From a gamma proteobacterium symbiont of Ctena orbiculata (lineage in GTDB: Bacteria > Pseudomonadota > Gammaproteobacteria > Chromatiales > Chromatiaceae), in NCBI GenBank assembly GCA_003094555.1, contig NATW01000114.1, positions 1 to 64,000 of the forward strand: a stretch of DNA of 64,000 bases, read 5' to 3'. This document shows, in pieces, positions 25,934-35,609 of the stretch; within the stretch, counting starts at the first letter, position 1; each line of letters begins with the position of its first letter. The notes beneath the pieces were generated by a model, which searched no databases, had not been told where the DNA came from, and saw only the letters and a list, made by a program, of their open reading frames with translations. The translations under genes were made by a program, and so were the position numbers.

Positions 25934-26428
25934 TCAAGTCGCAGCCCGGGCAAGCACCACGATGCCATCCTCATCGGCGTAGAGCCACTCTCCAGGCCTG
26001 AAAGTGACGCCACTGAAATTGACTTCCACACCTTTATCCCCTTTACCTTGCTTCACACTTTTGCGGGGATTGGTGGCCAACGCCATGACCCCGAGCGACA
26101 TCTCACCGATCTCCGCGGCATCGCGGATACATCCATTCACCAGGACACCGGCCCAACCATTGTCAACCGCCTTCTGCGCCAGGATGTCACCCAACATGGC
26201 ACAACGCAACGACCCTCCACCATCTATAACCAGCACCCTGCCCTGTCCCGCTTGATCCAATTCTTCACGCACCAGCGAGTTGTCCTCAAAACACTTCAGG
26301 GTTGCGATGGGGCCATGGAACCCCCTATCCCCTCCATAGTGACGAAAACCGGGGTTACAGATCTGCAATTTCTCTTCATGGAGATCGTAGAGATCGGCAG
26401 TCTTCATTCCAGCTTTTTCTTGATACAT
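25934..26428 (-). CDS. RraA-like / HMG-CHA aldolase family protein
   Basis: This 164-residue protein matches the RraA family along its length: the block [16 protein letters not shown], the core [19 protein letters not shown], the GCIRDAAEI segment and [19 protein letters not shown]. coli RraA inhibits RNase E. Related proteins with the conserved Arg-Asp pair (R and D in GCIRD) are metal-dependent 4-hydroxy-4-methyl-2-oxoglutarate or oxaloacetate-decarboxylating aldolases. That R-D pair is present here, so an enzyme role is at least as likely as RNase control. ATG 26428 has AGAGGTG upstream at a good distance; a GTG at 26437 lies inside that site. The gene lies downstream of aceA but is separated from it by a terminator. 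Confidence 0.85.
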   Translation of the reverse strand: MYQEKAGMKTADLYDLHEEKLQICNPGFRHYGGDRGFHGPIATLKCFEDNSLVREELDQAGQGRVLVIDGGGSLRCAMLGDILAQKAVDNGWAGVLVNGCIRDAAEIGEMSLGVMALATNPRKSVKQGKGDKGVEVNFSGVTFRPGEWLYADEDGIVVLARAAT

Positions 26429-26578
26429 GGTGTTCACCTCTTTAGATATTCAAGCCGCAAATGAATGCACATCACCGCAAATCTACACGAATATATTGAT
26501 GTTACTTGTAGCCATTCAACCTCATGGATCAAATATTCAATTTGCGAATATTAGCGCTGTTTAGCGTCCACTCGCGGT

Positions 26579-26606
26579 TAAAAAAAGCCGCGCCAAAGGG
26601 CGCGGC
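26579..26606 (-). terminator. Rho-independent terminator of aceBA
   Basis: On the minus strand a perfect 8-bp stem GCCGCGCC / GGCGCGGC with a 4-base loop is followed directly by a run of T (A-run 26581-26586 on the plus strand). It lies about 95 bases after the aceA stop codon. Confidence 0.88.
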
Positions 26607-26698
26607 CAAAGGGCAGATAATGATAATACACACGCAGCAGCACAGCCTCGGAGGGGTATGAGTGCTGATGCGAACTCAGCTGCGTGTGAAAAGTGAGC

Positions 26699-28021
26699 CT
26701 ACATTCCAGCCGCGCTGTCGAACTGCTCCTCTTCCGTGGAACCGGTCAAGGCGGTAACCGACGAAGCACCACCCTGGATAACCGTTGTTACATCGTCGAA
26801 ATAACCGGCACCCACCTCTTGTTGATGTGAGACAAAGGTATAACCCTTGTCGCGTGCCGCAAATTCCGGCTCCTGAACCTTTTCAACATAGTGCTTCATA
26901 CCCTCACCGCGGGCATACTCATAAGCGAGATCGAACATGTTGAACCACATGTTGTGGATACCGGCCAAGGTGATGAACTGGTATTTGTAACCCATGTCGG
27001 AGAGTTCATCCTGGAACTTGGCGATGGTCTTGTCATCCAGGTTCTTTTTCCAGTTGAATGAGGGTGAGCAGTTGTAGGCCAGCAGTTTGTTGGGATTTTC
27101 AGCCAATACAGCCTGGGCGAACTCGCGGGCAAAGCCCAGGTCCGGGGTGCCTGTCTCGCACCACACCAGATCCGCGTAGGGGGCATACGCCAATCCACGG
27201 GATATGGCCTGTTCCAAGCCATTCTTTACACAGTAGAAACCCTCGCTGGTACGCTCACCGGTAAGGAACGGCTGATCATTGGCATCCACGTCGGAGGTCA
27301 GCAGGTTGGCCGCCTCGGAATCGGTACGTGCCAACACCAGGGTAGGCACGCCCATCACATCCGCCGCCAGGCGCGCGGCAATCAGCTTTTGTACCGCCTC
27401 CTGGGTCGGTACCAATACCTTGCCCCCCATGTGCCCACACTTCTTGACCGCTGCCAGTTGATCCTCGAAGTGCACACCCGCCGCACCTGCAGAGATCATA
27501 TTCTTCATCAGTTCGAAGGCATTCAGTACACCTCCGAAACCAGCCTCGGCATCCGCAACGATGGGCAGGAAGTAATCGATATAGCCTTCATCTTGCGTAC
27601 CCACATCCCGTGACCACTGGATCTCGTCGGCACGTTTAAAGGCGCTGTTGATTCGGCGCACCATGGTGGGTACCGAGTCGTAGGCATACAGGGACTGATC
27701 CGGATACATGGTCTCGGAGGTATTGCCATCCGCCGCCACCTGCCAGCCGGAGAGATAGATTGCCTCGATGCCGGCCTTGGCCTGCTGCATTGCCTGACCA
27801 CCGGTGATCGCGCCCATGCAGTTCACATATCCCTTTTTGGCGTCGCCACGCACCAGGTTCCAGAGCTTATCAGCACCGCGCTTGGCATAGGTGTACTCGG
27901 GTTGTACCGAGCCTCGAAGACGTACCACGTCTTCTGCACTGTAACCGCGCTTGACATCGGTCCAGCGGGGGTTTTCCGACCAATCCTTCTCCAGGGCTTC
28001 GATCTGTTCTCTACGTGTCAT
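26699..28021 (-). CDS. aceA: Isocitrate lyase
   Basis: This 440-residue enzyme splits isocitrate to glyoxylate and succinate, the first step of the glyoxylate shunt. The catalytic signature KKCGH is present in [17 protein letters not shown], along with [24 protein letters not shown] and [10 protein letters not shown]. Length matches the short bacterial (E. coli type) enzymes. ATG 28021 has GGAG seven bases upstream; the frame is open for 22 codons before it and that part overlaps aceB. It lies 49 bases after aceB on the same strand and is followed by a strong terminator. Together with aceB it lets the cell grow on acetate or other C2 units, or assimilate C2 units while also fixing CO2. Confidence 0.97.
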   Translation of the reverse strand: MTRREQIEALEKDWSENPRWTDVKRGYSAEDVVRLRGSVQPEYTYAKRGADKLWNLVRGDAKKGYVNCMGAITGGQAMQQAKAGIEAIYLSGWQVAADGNTSETMYPDQSLYAYDSVPTMVRRINSAFKRADEIQWSRDVGTQDEGYIDYFLPIVADAEAGFGGVLNAFELMKNMISAGAAGVHFEDQLAAVKKCGHMGGKVLVPTQEAVQKLIAARLAADVMGVPTLVLARTDSEAANLLTSDVDANDQPFLTGERTSEGFYCVKNGLEQAISRGLAYAPYADLVWCETGTPDLGFAREFAQAVLAENPNKLLAYNCSPSFNWKKNLDDKTIAKFQDELSDMGYKYQFITLAGIHNMWFNMFDLAYEYARGEGMKHYVEKVQEPEFAARDKGYTFVSHQQEVGAGYFDDVTTVIQGGASSVTALTGSTEEEQFDSAAGM

Positions 28022-28070
28022 CTGTTTCTCCAGTGGTATCTTTGGTTTGGTTTTATGCGTGCCCCGGCAC

Positions 28071-29684
28071 TCAGTCGAGTTGCTCATAGGCGGGAAGAGT
28101 CAGGAACTCCTGAAATTCATCAGCAGCGACAATCTGTCTCAAAAGGGATGCCGCCTGTTCGTAATGCCCTGACTCATACGCCAGTTCACCGGTCTCATTT
28201 CGGATCAACTCCAGTTCATCACTGACTGCACGATCGAATAGTTGATAGGTGACCTTACGACCATCATTGAGCACCCCCTTGGGGTAGCGGATCCATTGCC
28301 AAATCTGTGAGCGGGCAATCTCCGCGGTTGCCGCATCCTCCATCAGATGGTGAATTGGCACGGCCCCACGTCCACCCATCCAGGCAGCCATATAGCGCAG
28401 TGCCGCGCTGATATTGTTGCGCAGACCCGCTTCGGTAATCTCTCCTTCAGGCACCATCAGTAGGTCGCTGCTGGTGACATTCAATCCATCCACCCTATGC
28501 TCGAGTTGGTTGGGACCCGGCATATGTTTATCGAAAACGGCCATGGCAATGGGTACCAGCCCGGGATGGGCTACCCACGTGCCATCATGACCATCCCCAG
28601 CCTCCCGCTCCTTATCCAGTCGCACCTTCTCCTTTGCTTCGGCATCGGCCTTTGCATCGTCACGGATCGGGATTTGCGCCGCCATGCCGCCCATGGCATG
28701 GGCGCCACGTCGGTGACAGGTGTTGATTAACAGCTGTGAATAGGCACGTAAAAAGGGAACTGTCATGGTGACCTGGCTGCGATCGGGGAGCACGCATTCC
28801 GGATGGGCGTGAAAACGTTTGATAAAACTGAAGATATAGTCCCAGCGCCCACAGTTGAGACCACAGATGGAGTCACGCAACTCGTACAGGATCTCATCCA
28901 TCTCAAATACCGCGGGAATGGTTTCGATCAACACTGTGCAGCGGATAGTGCCATGCTCCAGGTCCAGCTGTCTCTCGCTCCAGGAAAAGACATCCCGCCA
29001 CAATTGGGCCTCCAGATGACTCTCCATTTTTGGCAGATAGAGATAGGGTCCTGTGCCTAGATCGATGAGCGCCTTAGCGTTATGAAACAGATAGAGACCG
29101 AAATCAAACAAGGCTGCTGACAGCCGGCGCCCATCCACCAGTACATGTTTTTCTTCCAGATGCCAGCCCCTGGGTCGAACGATCAGCGTCGCCAACTCAT
29201 CGTTCAGGGTATAGGCCTTGCCTTCCGGGCTGGTATAGGTCAAGGTCCGGTTGACGGCTTGTTTAAGGTTTATCTGGCCCTCGACACTGGCTTTCCAGGT
29301 TGGCGCATGGGCATCTTCCAAGTCAGCCATGAAACATTTGGCGCCTGAGTTCAATGCATTGATCAACATCTTGCGATCAACCGGACCAGTGATCTCTACA
29401 CGCCGATCCTGAAGATCTGCCGGCGCCGGCCTGACCTTCCACTCGGACTGCCTGATTCCGCTGGTTCGCTCCAGAAAATCGGGTAGCTCACCACGATTCA
29501 ATCGCGCCTGCCTCTCTTCCCTGAGCTTCAGTAACTCCCGTCGCCTGTTGCCGAAATGGCGCTCAAGCTCGGCAACGAAATGGAGTGCCTCAGCCGAGAG
29601 GATGGTCTCGAAACCAGGGTCCATGGTCCCGGTTATTCGTACCTCATGCGGCTGTTGCCTGAGACTTGAAGGTGTACTGGACAT
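28071..29684 (-). CDS. aceB: Malate synthase A
   Basis: This 537-residue enzyme condenses glyoxylate with acetyl-CoA to malate. It is of the A type, with [13 protein letters not shown], the [14 protein letters not shown] segment, the [20 protein letters not shown] block and the C-terminal [22 protein letters not shown] 29684 was chosen because GGAGAG lies nine bases upstream and because it gives the expected N-terminus; an earlier in-frame start would add 11 residues. It is the first gene of aceBA. The 258 bases between it and the divergent aceK hold a pair of inverted 14-base sites that may control both directions. Confidence 0.96.
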   Translation of the reverse strand: MSSTPSSLRQQPHEVRITGTMDPGFETILSAEALHFVAELERHFGNRRRELLKLREERQARLNRGELPDFLERTSGIRQSEWKVRPAPADLQDRRVEITGPVDRKMLINALNSGAKCFMADLEDAHAPTWKASVEGQINLKQAVNRTLTYTSPEGKAYTLNDELATLIVRPRGWHLEEKHVLVDGRRLSAALFDFGLYLFHNAKALIDLGTGPYLYLPKMESHLEAQLWRDVFSWSERQLDLEHGTIRCTVLIETIPAVFEMDEILYELRDSICGLNCGRWDYIFSFIKRFHAHPECVLPDRSQVTMTVPFLRAYSQLLINTCHRRGAHAMGGMAAQIPIRDDAKADAEAKEKVRLDKEREAGDGHDGTWVAHPGLVPIAMAVFDKHMPGPNQLEHRVDGLNVTSSDLLMVPEGEITEAGLRNNISAALRYMAAWMGGRGAVPIHHLMEDAATAEIARSQIWQWIRYPKGVLNDGRKVTYQLFDRAVSDELELIRNETGELAYESGHYEQAASLLRQIVAADEFQEFLTLPAYEQLD

Positions 29685-29781
29685 AATCTTTGCTCTCCTC
29701 ATCTTCACTCTTGCCACGCACCTTTCGTGTGCGTGGATGTCGTTTTCTGTCGGTCATGCCCCAAAGTTGAGATACATGCCG

Positions 29782-29882
29782 TTTTTGTGCACTGCGTTAA
29801 AGCATAGTGAAAAGGTCAAGATTATTGTCAAAAAAATATCAATAGTTAGGTTTGATAAAAAAAATAGTGCAGTGCAAAAAAA
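29782..29882. promoter_or_regulatory. Paired inverted sites in the aceB-aceK control region
   Basis: TTTTTGTGCACTGC at 29782-29795 and, on the opposite strand, TTTTTTTGCACTGC at 29869-29882 differ at one base of 14. They are 87 bases apart and face each other between the divergent aceB and aceK starts. The match is seen directly; that a shared regulator binds them is inference. Confidence 0.45.
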
Positions 29883-29942
29883 TCAGCTAAACCTTAGTAA
29901 ATAGCTCAAGCTTTATGACACAGACCAAAGAAACGCACCAAA

Positions 29943-31706
29943 ATGATGCAAATTCATCCACAACAGATCGCCCAATCGATCCTTACCGGGTTCGAACGAC
30001 ACTTCTCCTTTTTTCAGGAGATCAGCAGTGCCGCGCGCCAACGCTTCGAGCATGCGGATTGGGAGGCAGTACGGGAGGCTTCTGCAAAACGCATCAGTTT
30101 CTATGATCTACGGGTGCAGGAAGCCATCAACAGGCTGAATGCGAACTTCGACATCGACCAACTGGACGAGGGCTTGTGGCAACAGGTCAAACAGACCTAC
30201 GCCAACATGCTCAAGACCCATAGCCGACCAGAGCTGGCAGAGACTTTTTACAATTCCGTATTCTGCCGCTTGTTCGATCGCAAGTATTATGACAACGACA
30301 AGATCTTTATCGAATCCCAGGTGGATCGTGGGGAGTTATCTGAGCGTTACCGCGTATATATGTCTTTCCATGTGGCCGAAGGGGGATTGACCGGGACGCT
30401 GTGGGATATTCTCTCCGCCTTCTACTTCTCACTCCCCTATCAAGATATCAAGCGGGACTGCGACCGTGTCGCTCAATCCCTGCTTGATCAGACCGGCTTT
30501 GATCAGCTTCCGGCAGATTTACGCTTTGATCTATTGGAATCACCCTTTTATCGGAATAAAGCCGCCTACATCATAGGACGTATGGTATATGGCGATACTG
30601 TCCGTCCCTTCATCCTGCCGCTCATCAACAACGAACAGGGTGGTCTGTATGTGGACACCCTGCTGATCCGGGGGCGCCATGTGGAAGCTGTTTTCAGTTT
30701 CGCCCGGGCCTATTTCATGGCAAAGACGCCGGTTCCGACAGCAACGGTGGAATTTCTCCAGAGCATCATGCCCTACAACACCCTGGCCGAACTCTACAAC
30801 AGCATCGGTTTTCATAAGCAGGCCAAGAATGAGTTCTATAGAGATCTGCTGAATCACCTTGATGGAAGCAAGGATTTGTTCGTGACCGCCGCCGGCACCC
30901 CCGGCTTGGTCATGCAGGTATTTACACTCCCTTCTTTTCCCTATGTCTTCAAGGTGATCAGAGACGTCTTTCCGCCACAGAAAGAGGTCACTCACAAGCT
31001 GGTCAAAGAGCGTTACCTTCAGGTTAAAAAACATGATCGGATTGGACGCATGGCGGATACCCTTGACTTTATGGATGTCGCCCTGCCAATCAATCGCATA
31101 GAACCCAAACTATTGAAAGAGCTGCAGGAGACCGTGGCTTCCCAGCTCGAATACGACGGTGACATGCTGGTAATCAGACATCTCTATATCGAGCGTCGAA
31201 TGGTGCCACTCAATCTCTATCTACAGGATGCGGATCAGGCAAAGACCAGAGAGATACTGGATGATTGGGGACTGGCTTTAAAGCAATTGATGGGCGTGAA
31301 TATCTTTCCCGGTGACCTGTTGTTCAAGAACTTTGGTGTCAATTGCCAGGGTAAAGTCGTGTTCTATGACTATGACGAGGTCTGTTATCTGAGTGAAGTT
31401 AACTTCCGCAGGATACCTCCACCCAGAAGCTCCCTGGACCTCTACCGTGACGAACCCTGGTATAGCATCAATCCCAACGATGTTTTTCCGGAAGAGTTCA
31501 TCACCTTCGTAACCACCGACGCACAAACTCGAAAAATGCTGATGGAACTGCATCCGGAACTTTTTGACTATCGCTATTGGCAAAAGGCACAGCAGAATCT
31601 TGCGGCGGGGATCCAGGCAGATGTTTTTCCCTATTCCCAAAAACTACGCTTCGAGCGCCCCCAAGCGGAGCAGAAAGAAATCATGAAAATCGCAAGTACG
31701 GCATAG
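29943..31706 (+). CDS. aceK: Isocitrate dehydrogenase kinase/phosphatase
   Basis: This 587-residue bifunctional enzyme phosphorylates and dephosphorylates isocitrate dehydrogenase and so splits carbon between the TCA cycle and the glyoxylate shunt. The length is close to the 578 residues of E. coli AceK. The nucleotide-binding region shows AGTPGLVMQVFTLPSFP followed by VFKVIRDVFPPQKEV, and the conserved C-terminal block includes VFYDYDEVCYLSEVNFR. In E. coli the gene is the third of aceBAK; here it is divergent from aceBA, which breaks co-transcription and may allow separate control. Two adjacent ATG codons begin the frame; the first is used here. It is convergent with the sugar transferase gene 21 bases away. 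Confidence 0.96.
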   Translation: MMQIHPQQIAQSILTGFERHFSFFQEISSAARQRFEHADWEAVREASAKRISFYDLRVQEAINRLNANFDIDQLDEGLWQQVKQTYANMLKTHSRPELAETFYNSVFCRLFDRKYYDNDKIFIESQVDRGELSERYRVYMSFHVAEGGLTGTLWDILSAFYFSLPYQDIKRDCDRVAQSLLDQTGFDQLPADLRFDLLESPFYRNKAAYIIGRMVYGDTVRPFILPLINNEQGGLYVDTLLIRGRHVEAVFSFARAYFMAKTPVPTATVEFLQSIMPYNTLAELYNSIGFHKQAKNEFYRDLLNHLDGSKDLFVTAAGTPGLVMQVFTLPSFPYVFKVIRDVFPPQKEVTHKLVKERYLQVKKHDRIGRMADTLDFMDVALPINRIEPKLLKELQETVASQLEYDGDMLVIRHLYIERRMVPLNLYLQDADQAKTREILDDWGLALKQLMGVNIFPGDLLFKNFGVNCQGKVVFYDYDEVCYLSEVNFRRIPPPRSSLDLYRDEPWYSINPNDVFPEEFITFVTTDAQTRKMLMELHPELFDYRYWQKAQQNLAAGIQADVFPYSQKLRFERPQAEQKEIMKIASTA

Positions 31707-31727
31707 GCAGGCCCTGGTTTTGACGTA

Positions 31728-33128
31728 CTATTGCGCACCCTTGCCTAGCAATACCACTTCGATGGTCTGCAACAGAATGATGAAATCGAGCATGGTGCTG
31801 GCGTTCTTCACATAGTAGAGATCATACTCCAGCTTGCGCTTGGCATCCTCTTCTGAAGCACCATAGGGATAGAGCAACTGTGCCCAACCTGTCAATCCAG
31901 GCTTTACCCAGTGGCGCTGCAAATAGTAGGGAATATCGTTGGAAAGCTGCAGCACGAACTCAGGACGTTCCGGGCGCGGGCCTACCAGGCTCATATCCCC
32001 ATTCAAAATATTGTAGATCTGTGGTAATTCGTCGAGTCGGGTTTTTCGCAGAAAACCACCCAGTTTAGTAATGCGTGCGTCATTCTTGCTTGCCCACCTT
32101 GCCACACCATCGGCTTCTGCATCGGTACGCATACTTCTGAATTTAAATACCTTGAACAATTTTCCATTTTTCCCCACACGAACCTGGCTATACAGGATAG
32201 GATCCCTGCCACCGGATTCGATCAGGCTGGCCAACGCAACCAGTATCATTAACGGGGCGGCAACAATGAATATCACAATGCCCACCGTCATATCGAAAGT
32301 CTTCTTGAAAGTACGGTTTAGCGCCTTCTGACGATAACCATCTGTGTATAGCATCCAACTCGGGTAGAGCAGATCGATGTTGATAATCGAGAGCTCCTTC
32401 TCAAAGAAGGTCAATAGATCGAGTATTTGAATCCCCCTGATCTTGCACTCCAGGAGTTCATGGTTCGGCAATTTCTTGCGTCTGTCATCCACCGCCACAA
32501 CGATCTCGTCAACTGCAAAACGGTTTGATATTTCAAGCAGTGTCTGATCCTTTACTACTTGCCGGGACTCATCGATCAACTCAATTCTGTCACCCAAATT
32601 GACATAACCGACAACAACTATACCCACGGTATCCTTGCTTTTGACCGATTCTTCAATACGGTCAGCGTTGATTCCTACACCCAGCACCAATACGCGGCGC
32701 TTAAGTGTCTTGTCTGAGGTAACCCTGACGAACAGGGTTCTGGCAATAAGAATACCCAGAATAGACAGGGTAAAACCGTGGGTGAATAGAGAGCGATCAG
32801 TGTTGGGAAACAGTTGCAGACTGAAGAACAAAAAGGCCATGATCAAACCACCGACCAGAAACCCCAGTAACAGCCGGAGGAGAAATCCCGATGAGGAGGC
32901 CATCGACCCCTTTTGATAAAGACCCAATGCCGTCATGGACGAAAACATGATTACAGCGTAGATGGTCGGCAGGTTTTGCAGGGTATCGCTATCGATTGGG
33001 ACTAAGTCGGTGCCGAATTTGTGGCGTAAATAGATCGCGCCAAACATCGATGAAAAAAAGATCAGGATCTCTATCACAGCAAGCAGTACAACCGCCTTGG
33101 AAATATATATGCCAAAAAGCTTGATCAT
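31728..33128 (-). CDS. Polyprenyl-phosphate sugar-1-phosphate transferase (EpsB/WbaP-like)
   Basis: This 466-residue protein starts an exopolysaccharide or O-antigen repeat by placing a sugar phosphate on undecaprenyl phosphate. It has an N-terminal four-helix membrane part, a soluble Rossmann-like domain (about residues 140-250, RRVLVLGVGINADRIEES), a further hydrophobic helix and the bacterial sugar transferase domain with YSQVRVGKNGKLFKVFKF, TRLDELPQIYNILNGDMSLV and GPRPERPEFV. The N-terminus IKLFGIYISK resembles the EpsB-like group linked to exosortase systems. ATG 33128 was chosen on that basis; the frame is open 21 codons further. No other polysaccharide gene adjoins it, so the pathway lies elsewhere. 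Confidence 0.9.
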   Translation of the reverse strand: MIKLFGIYISKAVVLLAVIEILIFFSSMFGAIYLRHKFGTDLVPIDSDTLQNLPTIYAVIMFSSMTALGLYQKGSMASSSGFLLRLLLGFLVGGLIMAFLFFSLQLFPNTDRSLFTHGFTLSILGILIARTLFVRVTSDKTLKRRVLVLGVGINADRIEESVKSKDTVGIVVVGYVNLGDRIELIDESRQVVKDQTLLEISNRFAVDEIVVAVDDRRKKLPNHELLECKIRGIQILDLLTFFEKELSIINIDLLYPSWMLYTDGYRQKALNRTFKKTFDMTVGIVIFIVAAPLMILVALASLIESGGRDPILYSQVRVGKNGKLFKVFKFRSMRTDAEADGVARWASKNDARITKLGGFLRKTRLDELPQIYNILNGDMSLVGPRPERPEFVLQLSNDIPYYLQRHWVKPGLTGWAQLLYPYGASEEDAKRKLEYDLYYVKNASTMLDFIILLQTIEVVLLGKGAQ

Positions 33129-33384
33129 GACTGTGCTGTTTCTATCCTTCAACCGGGTAATTCGTAGAAATCCGACTATCCAGATCCCCATAATCCAAAT
33201 AGTCGATCCAGCTTACCCGTAACTAGCGTCCGAATTCTAACAAATTTAAAAAAAAATAACCGTTTGGATTCTGTTTCTTGGATTGGACACAACATTTCAG
33301 TCATGGAAAACCAATCCTGGAAAGAGGTTAGTTATATAATTGATTGCATATCCATCAGCCTGTACCAATCAAGAGGGGATCAGC

Positions 33385-33588
33385 GTGCCGTATGTCAATA
33401 TCAAGATCACAAGGGAAGAGGTCAGCAAGGAGCAGAAACAGCAACTCATTGCCGGCGCGACCCAGTTGCTGGCCGATATACTGGGAAAAAACCCGGCTAC
33501 CACCTTCGTAATTATTGAGGAGGTCGAAACGGACAACTGGGGGATAGCCGGTGAACAGGTCACCGAACGGCGTAAAAAGGGTCTCTGA
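33385..33588 (+). CDS. 4-oxalocrotonate tautomerase family protein
   Basis: This 67-residue protein is of the 4-OT family. It starts with GTG at 33385, so that after removal of the initiator Met the catalytic proline is residue 1 (PYVNIKITREEV), as the mechanism needs. The family C-terminal block TFVIIEEVETDNWGIAG is intact. GAGGGG precedes the start. Family members tautomerise 2-hydroxymuconate, but many short homologues act on other enol/keto acids, and no aromatic degradation genes are nearby. It is therefore best left as family level. It ends at the shared terminator with adk. Confidence 0.88.
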   Translation: MPYVNIKITREEVSKEQKQQLIAGATQLLADILGKNPATTFVIIEEVETDNWGIAGEQVTERRKKGL

Positions 33589-33612
33589 CTCGCACTAGAT
33601 ATGCGCACAAAA

Positions 33613-33640
33613 AACCCGCTCATTGGAGCGGGTTATTTTT
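33613..33640. terminator. Bidirectional terminator between the tautomerase gene and adk
   Basis: A perfect 9-bp stem AACCCGCTC / GAGCGGGTT with a 4-base loop (33613-33634) is flanked by ATTTTT on the plus side and by an A-run that reads as T on the minus side. It lies 24 bases after the tautomerase stop and about 38 bases after the adk stop in the other direction. Confidence 0.88.
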
Positions 33641-33671
33641 CCTTCACCCTGGAATCAGGCGATCTTTCAAA

Positions 33672-34313
33672 TCAGCCGCCAAGTCTCTCCTGGATTGCAT
33701 TGACCACCACGTCACTGGCAGTGGCGCTAACGGTCAACAGCATATTTTCGTTTTTGTAGAAATCGACAAGTGGCGCTGTCTTGTCATTATAGACATCAAG
33801 ACGGTTGGAGATCGCCGCTTCAGTCTCATCATCTCGCTGGACAACACTACCACCACATTTGTCACATACACCCTCAACCTTGGTGGGCATACTCTTAACG
33901 TTATAGATGGCGCCGCAATCGACACAGGTACGACGAGTGGTAAGCCGGTCCAGGATCACCTCACGGGGTACATCAATCTCTACTGCAAAATCGAGATCGA
34001 CACCGATATTTTTCAGCAACTCCTTGAGTGCTTCAGCCTGAGGAATCGTACGGGGAAATCCATCCAGAAGAAAACCCTTTGCACAATCAGGCTCTTGCAG
34101 GCGTTGTTCCATAATCCCCATGATGAGCTCATCAGGCACCAGATCACCGGCCTTCATGAAGGCCTCTGCCTGCTTGCCCAGCTCACTGCCGGCCTGAACG
34201 GCGCCGCGCAAGATATCACCAGTGGAGATTTGCACCGAACCGTCAAGCTGAGTCAGCAGTTTTGCCACAGTCCCTTTACCCGCACCGGGTGCACCCAACA
34301 GAATCAGTTTCAT
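33672..34313 (-). CDS. adk: Adenylate kinase (zinc-type LID)
   Basis: This 213-residue enzyme interconverts ATP + AMP and 2 ADP. It has the P-loop GAPGAGKGT at residues 7-15, the AMP-binding STGDILR and the DGFPRT motif. The LID domain is long and has four cysteines (TCVDCGAIYN and CDKCGGS), so it should bind zinc, like the enzymes of Gram-positives and some proteobacteria; the E. coli enzyme lacks these. It is a single-gene unit, sharing a terminator with the convergent tautomerase gene. Confidence 0.97.
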   Translation of the reverse strand: MKLILLGAPGAGKGTVAKLLTQLDGSVQISTGDILRGAVQAGSELGKQAEAFMKAGDLVPDELIMGIMEQRLQEPDCAKGFLLDGFPRTIPQAEALKELLKNIGVDLDFAVEIDVPREVILDRLTTRRTCVDCGAIYNVKSMPTKVEGVCDKCGGSVVQRDDETEAAISNRLDVYNDKTAPLVDFYKNENMLLTVSATASDVVVNAIQERLGG

Positions 34314-34473
34314 TGATCGCTCCTATACTTTCTGCTTTTAATTTATTGTGGTGCCGAGTGCTTAGGTTGAATCAATCGCCCCGGCATAATGTCAAAACCG
34401 GCGTTATTATACTGATTTCGGGCTTTTGGTCGCTGCCTGATGATTTATTAACCCATAGATTTAATTATTGGAC

Positions 34474-35142
34474 ATGCAGAAACTGATCGGATCCCATCTG
34501 AAAACGGATAACCATGCATCCAAATCCATCGGGCTCGCCCTGGTACATGCCGCTGCCCTGCTCTGCCTGACAGTGATTTATGGCTGCTCCAGCTCGCCTC
34601 CCAGAAACATGGCGGATGCCTGTGAGATATTCGATGAGAAGGATGATTGGTATGAGGCATCCCAGGAAGCCTTCGACAAGTGGGGTGTACCGGTGCATGT
34701 GCAGCTGGCCATCATTCATCAGGAATCCCGTTTCGAGCACGATGCCAAACCCCCAAGAGAGAAGCTTTTTTGGTTCATTCCCTGGTTTCGCAAATCATCC
34801 GCCTACGGCTATGCCCAGGCTCAGGACAGCACCTGGGAGTGGTATCGGCGTGAAACAGGAAATGGCTGGGCTGACCGGGACGACTACGAGGATGCGGTGG
34901 ATTTTATCGGCTGGTATGGAAGTGTCTCACACCGCAAGCTGGGTATCTCAAAGTGGGATACCTACCGGCAGTACCTTGCCTACCATGAAGGCCATGGCGG
35001 CTACCAGCGCGCCAGTTACAAAAAAAAGCCCTGGCTGATGAAGGTGGCCCGCAAGGTGGAAGGCAATGCCAAGCGCTACCGTTCCCAGATCGCCAGTTGC
35101 AAAGAGCGACTTGAACGGGGTTGGAGCCTGTGGCCTTTCTGA
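34474..35142 (+). CDS. Lytic transglycosylase lipoprotein (SLT domain)
   Basis: This 222-residue protein has an N-terminal hydrophobic segment ending in a lipobox (VIYGC, Cys about residue 38), so it is probably anchored to a membrane by lipid. The rest is an SLT/GEWL lysozyme-like domain: the catalytic glutamate lies in QLAIIHQESRFEHDA, followed by AYGYAQAQDSTWEWY and the YHEGHGGY segment. Such enzymes cut peptidoglycan between MurNAc and GlcNAc with 1,6-anhydro bond formation. ATG 34474 was chosen over a TTG two codons upstream. It is smaller than MltC or MltF and has no further domain. It stands alone between adk and the Rnf/PFOR block. Confidence 0.85.
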   Translation: MQKLIGSHLKTDNHASKSIGLALVHAAALLCLTVIYGCSSSPPRNMADACEIFDEKDDWYEASQEAFDKWGVPVHVQLAIIHQESRFEHDAKPPREKLFWFIPWFRKSSAYGYAQAQDSTWEWYRRETGNGWADRDDYEDAVDFIGWYGSVSHRKLGISKWDTYRQYLAYHEGHGGYQRASYKKKPWLMKVARKVEGNAKRYRSQIASCKERLERGWSLWPF

Positions 35143-35609
35143 ACGACTCCCATACCACAAGGCCAGTCCCTGCATCTGTTTATTAAGCCTATTTCCAGGA
35201 TAAATGCTAAATAAATATCGGGAGTCAGCTAAATCAGCGATCATGGAGGATCTATACTCACAGGTAGACCGCACTCGGTACTCGATAGGGTTACATAAAA
35301 ACTAAGATGGGAATGCTTTCCTAACTTTTCTGCAGGGTAAATAACCCTGCATGACCTGCCGCTAAAGCTGATACCCGGATAGGCCAACATGGTTGAAATT
35401 CGAGTTGTTGGATATAGAGTTGACTAAGGAGCAATGAGTAAAATACGACTCAATTTTCAATAGTGAATATTGACAGAATCAATTCAGAATGATGTTTAAA
35501 AAACACAATACTATCTATTGAAACCATTCCATGGACCAATACTAAAGCCAACACTACACTATGTAAGGTTTCTCTTGGCTTACCTATTTATGACATTCGA
35601 GTAAAGGCT
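35143..35609. other. Long intergenic region upstream of the Rnf/PFOR block
   Basis: About 467 bases without a supported gene. It holds a hairpin TGCAGGGT / ACCCTGCA (35331-35351) without T-tract and a possible promoter at 35470-35498. This long leader in front of a large metabolic operon is the likely place for its control sites. Confidence 0.45.
35470..35498 (+). promoter_or_regulatory. Candidate sigma-70 promoter for rnfB-PFOR
   Basis: A perfect TTGACA (35470-35475) is followed after 17 bases by TGTTTA (35493-35498), about 110 bases before the rnfB start. The -35 is ideal, while the -10 is weak. Confidence 0.3.
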
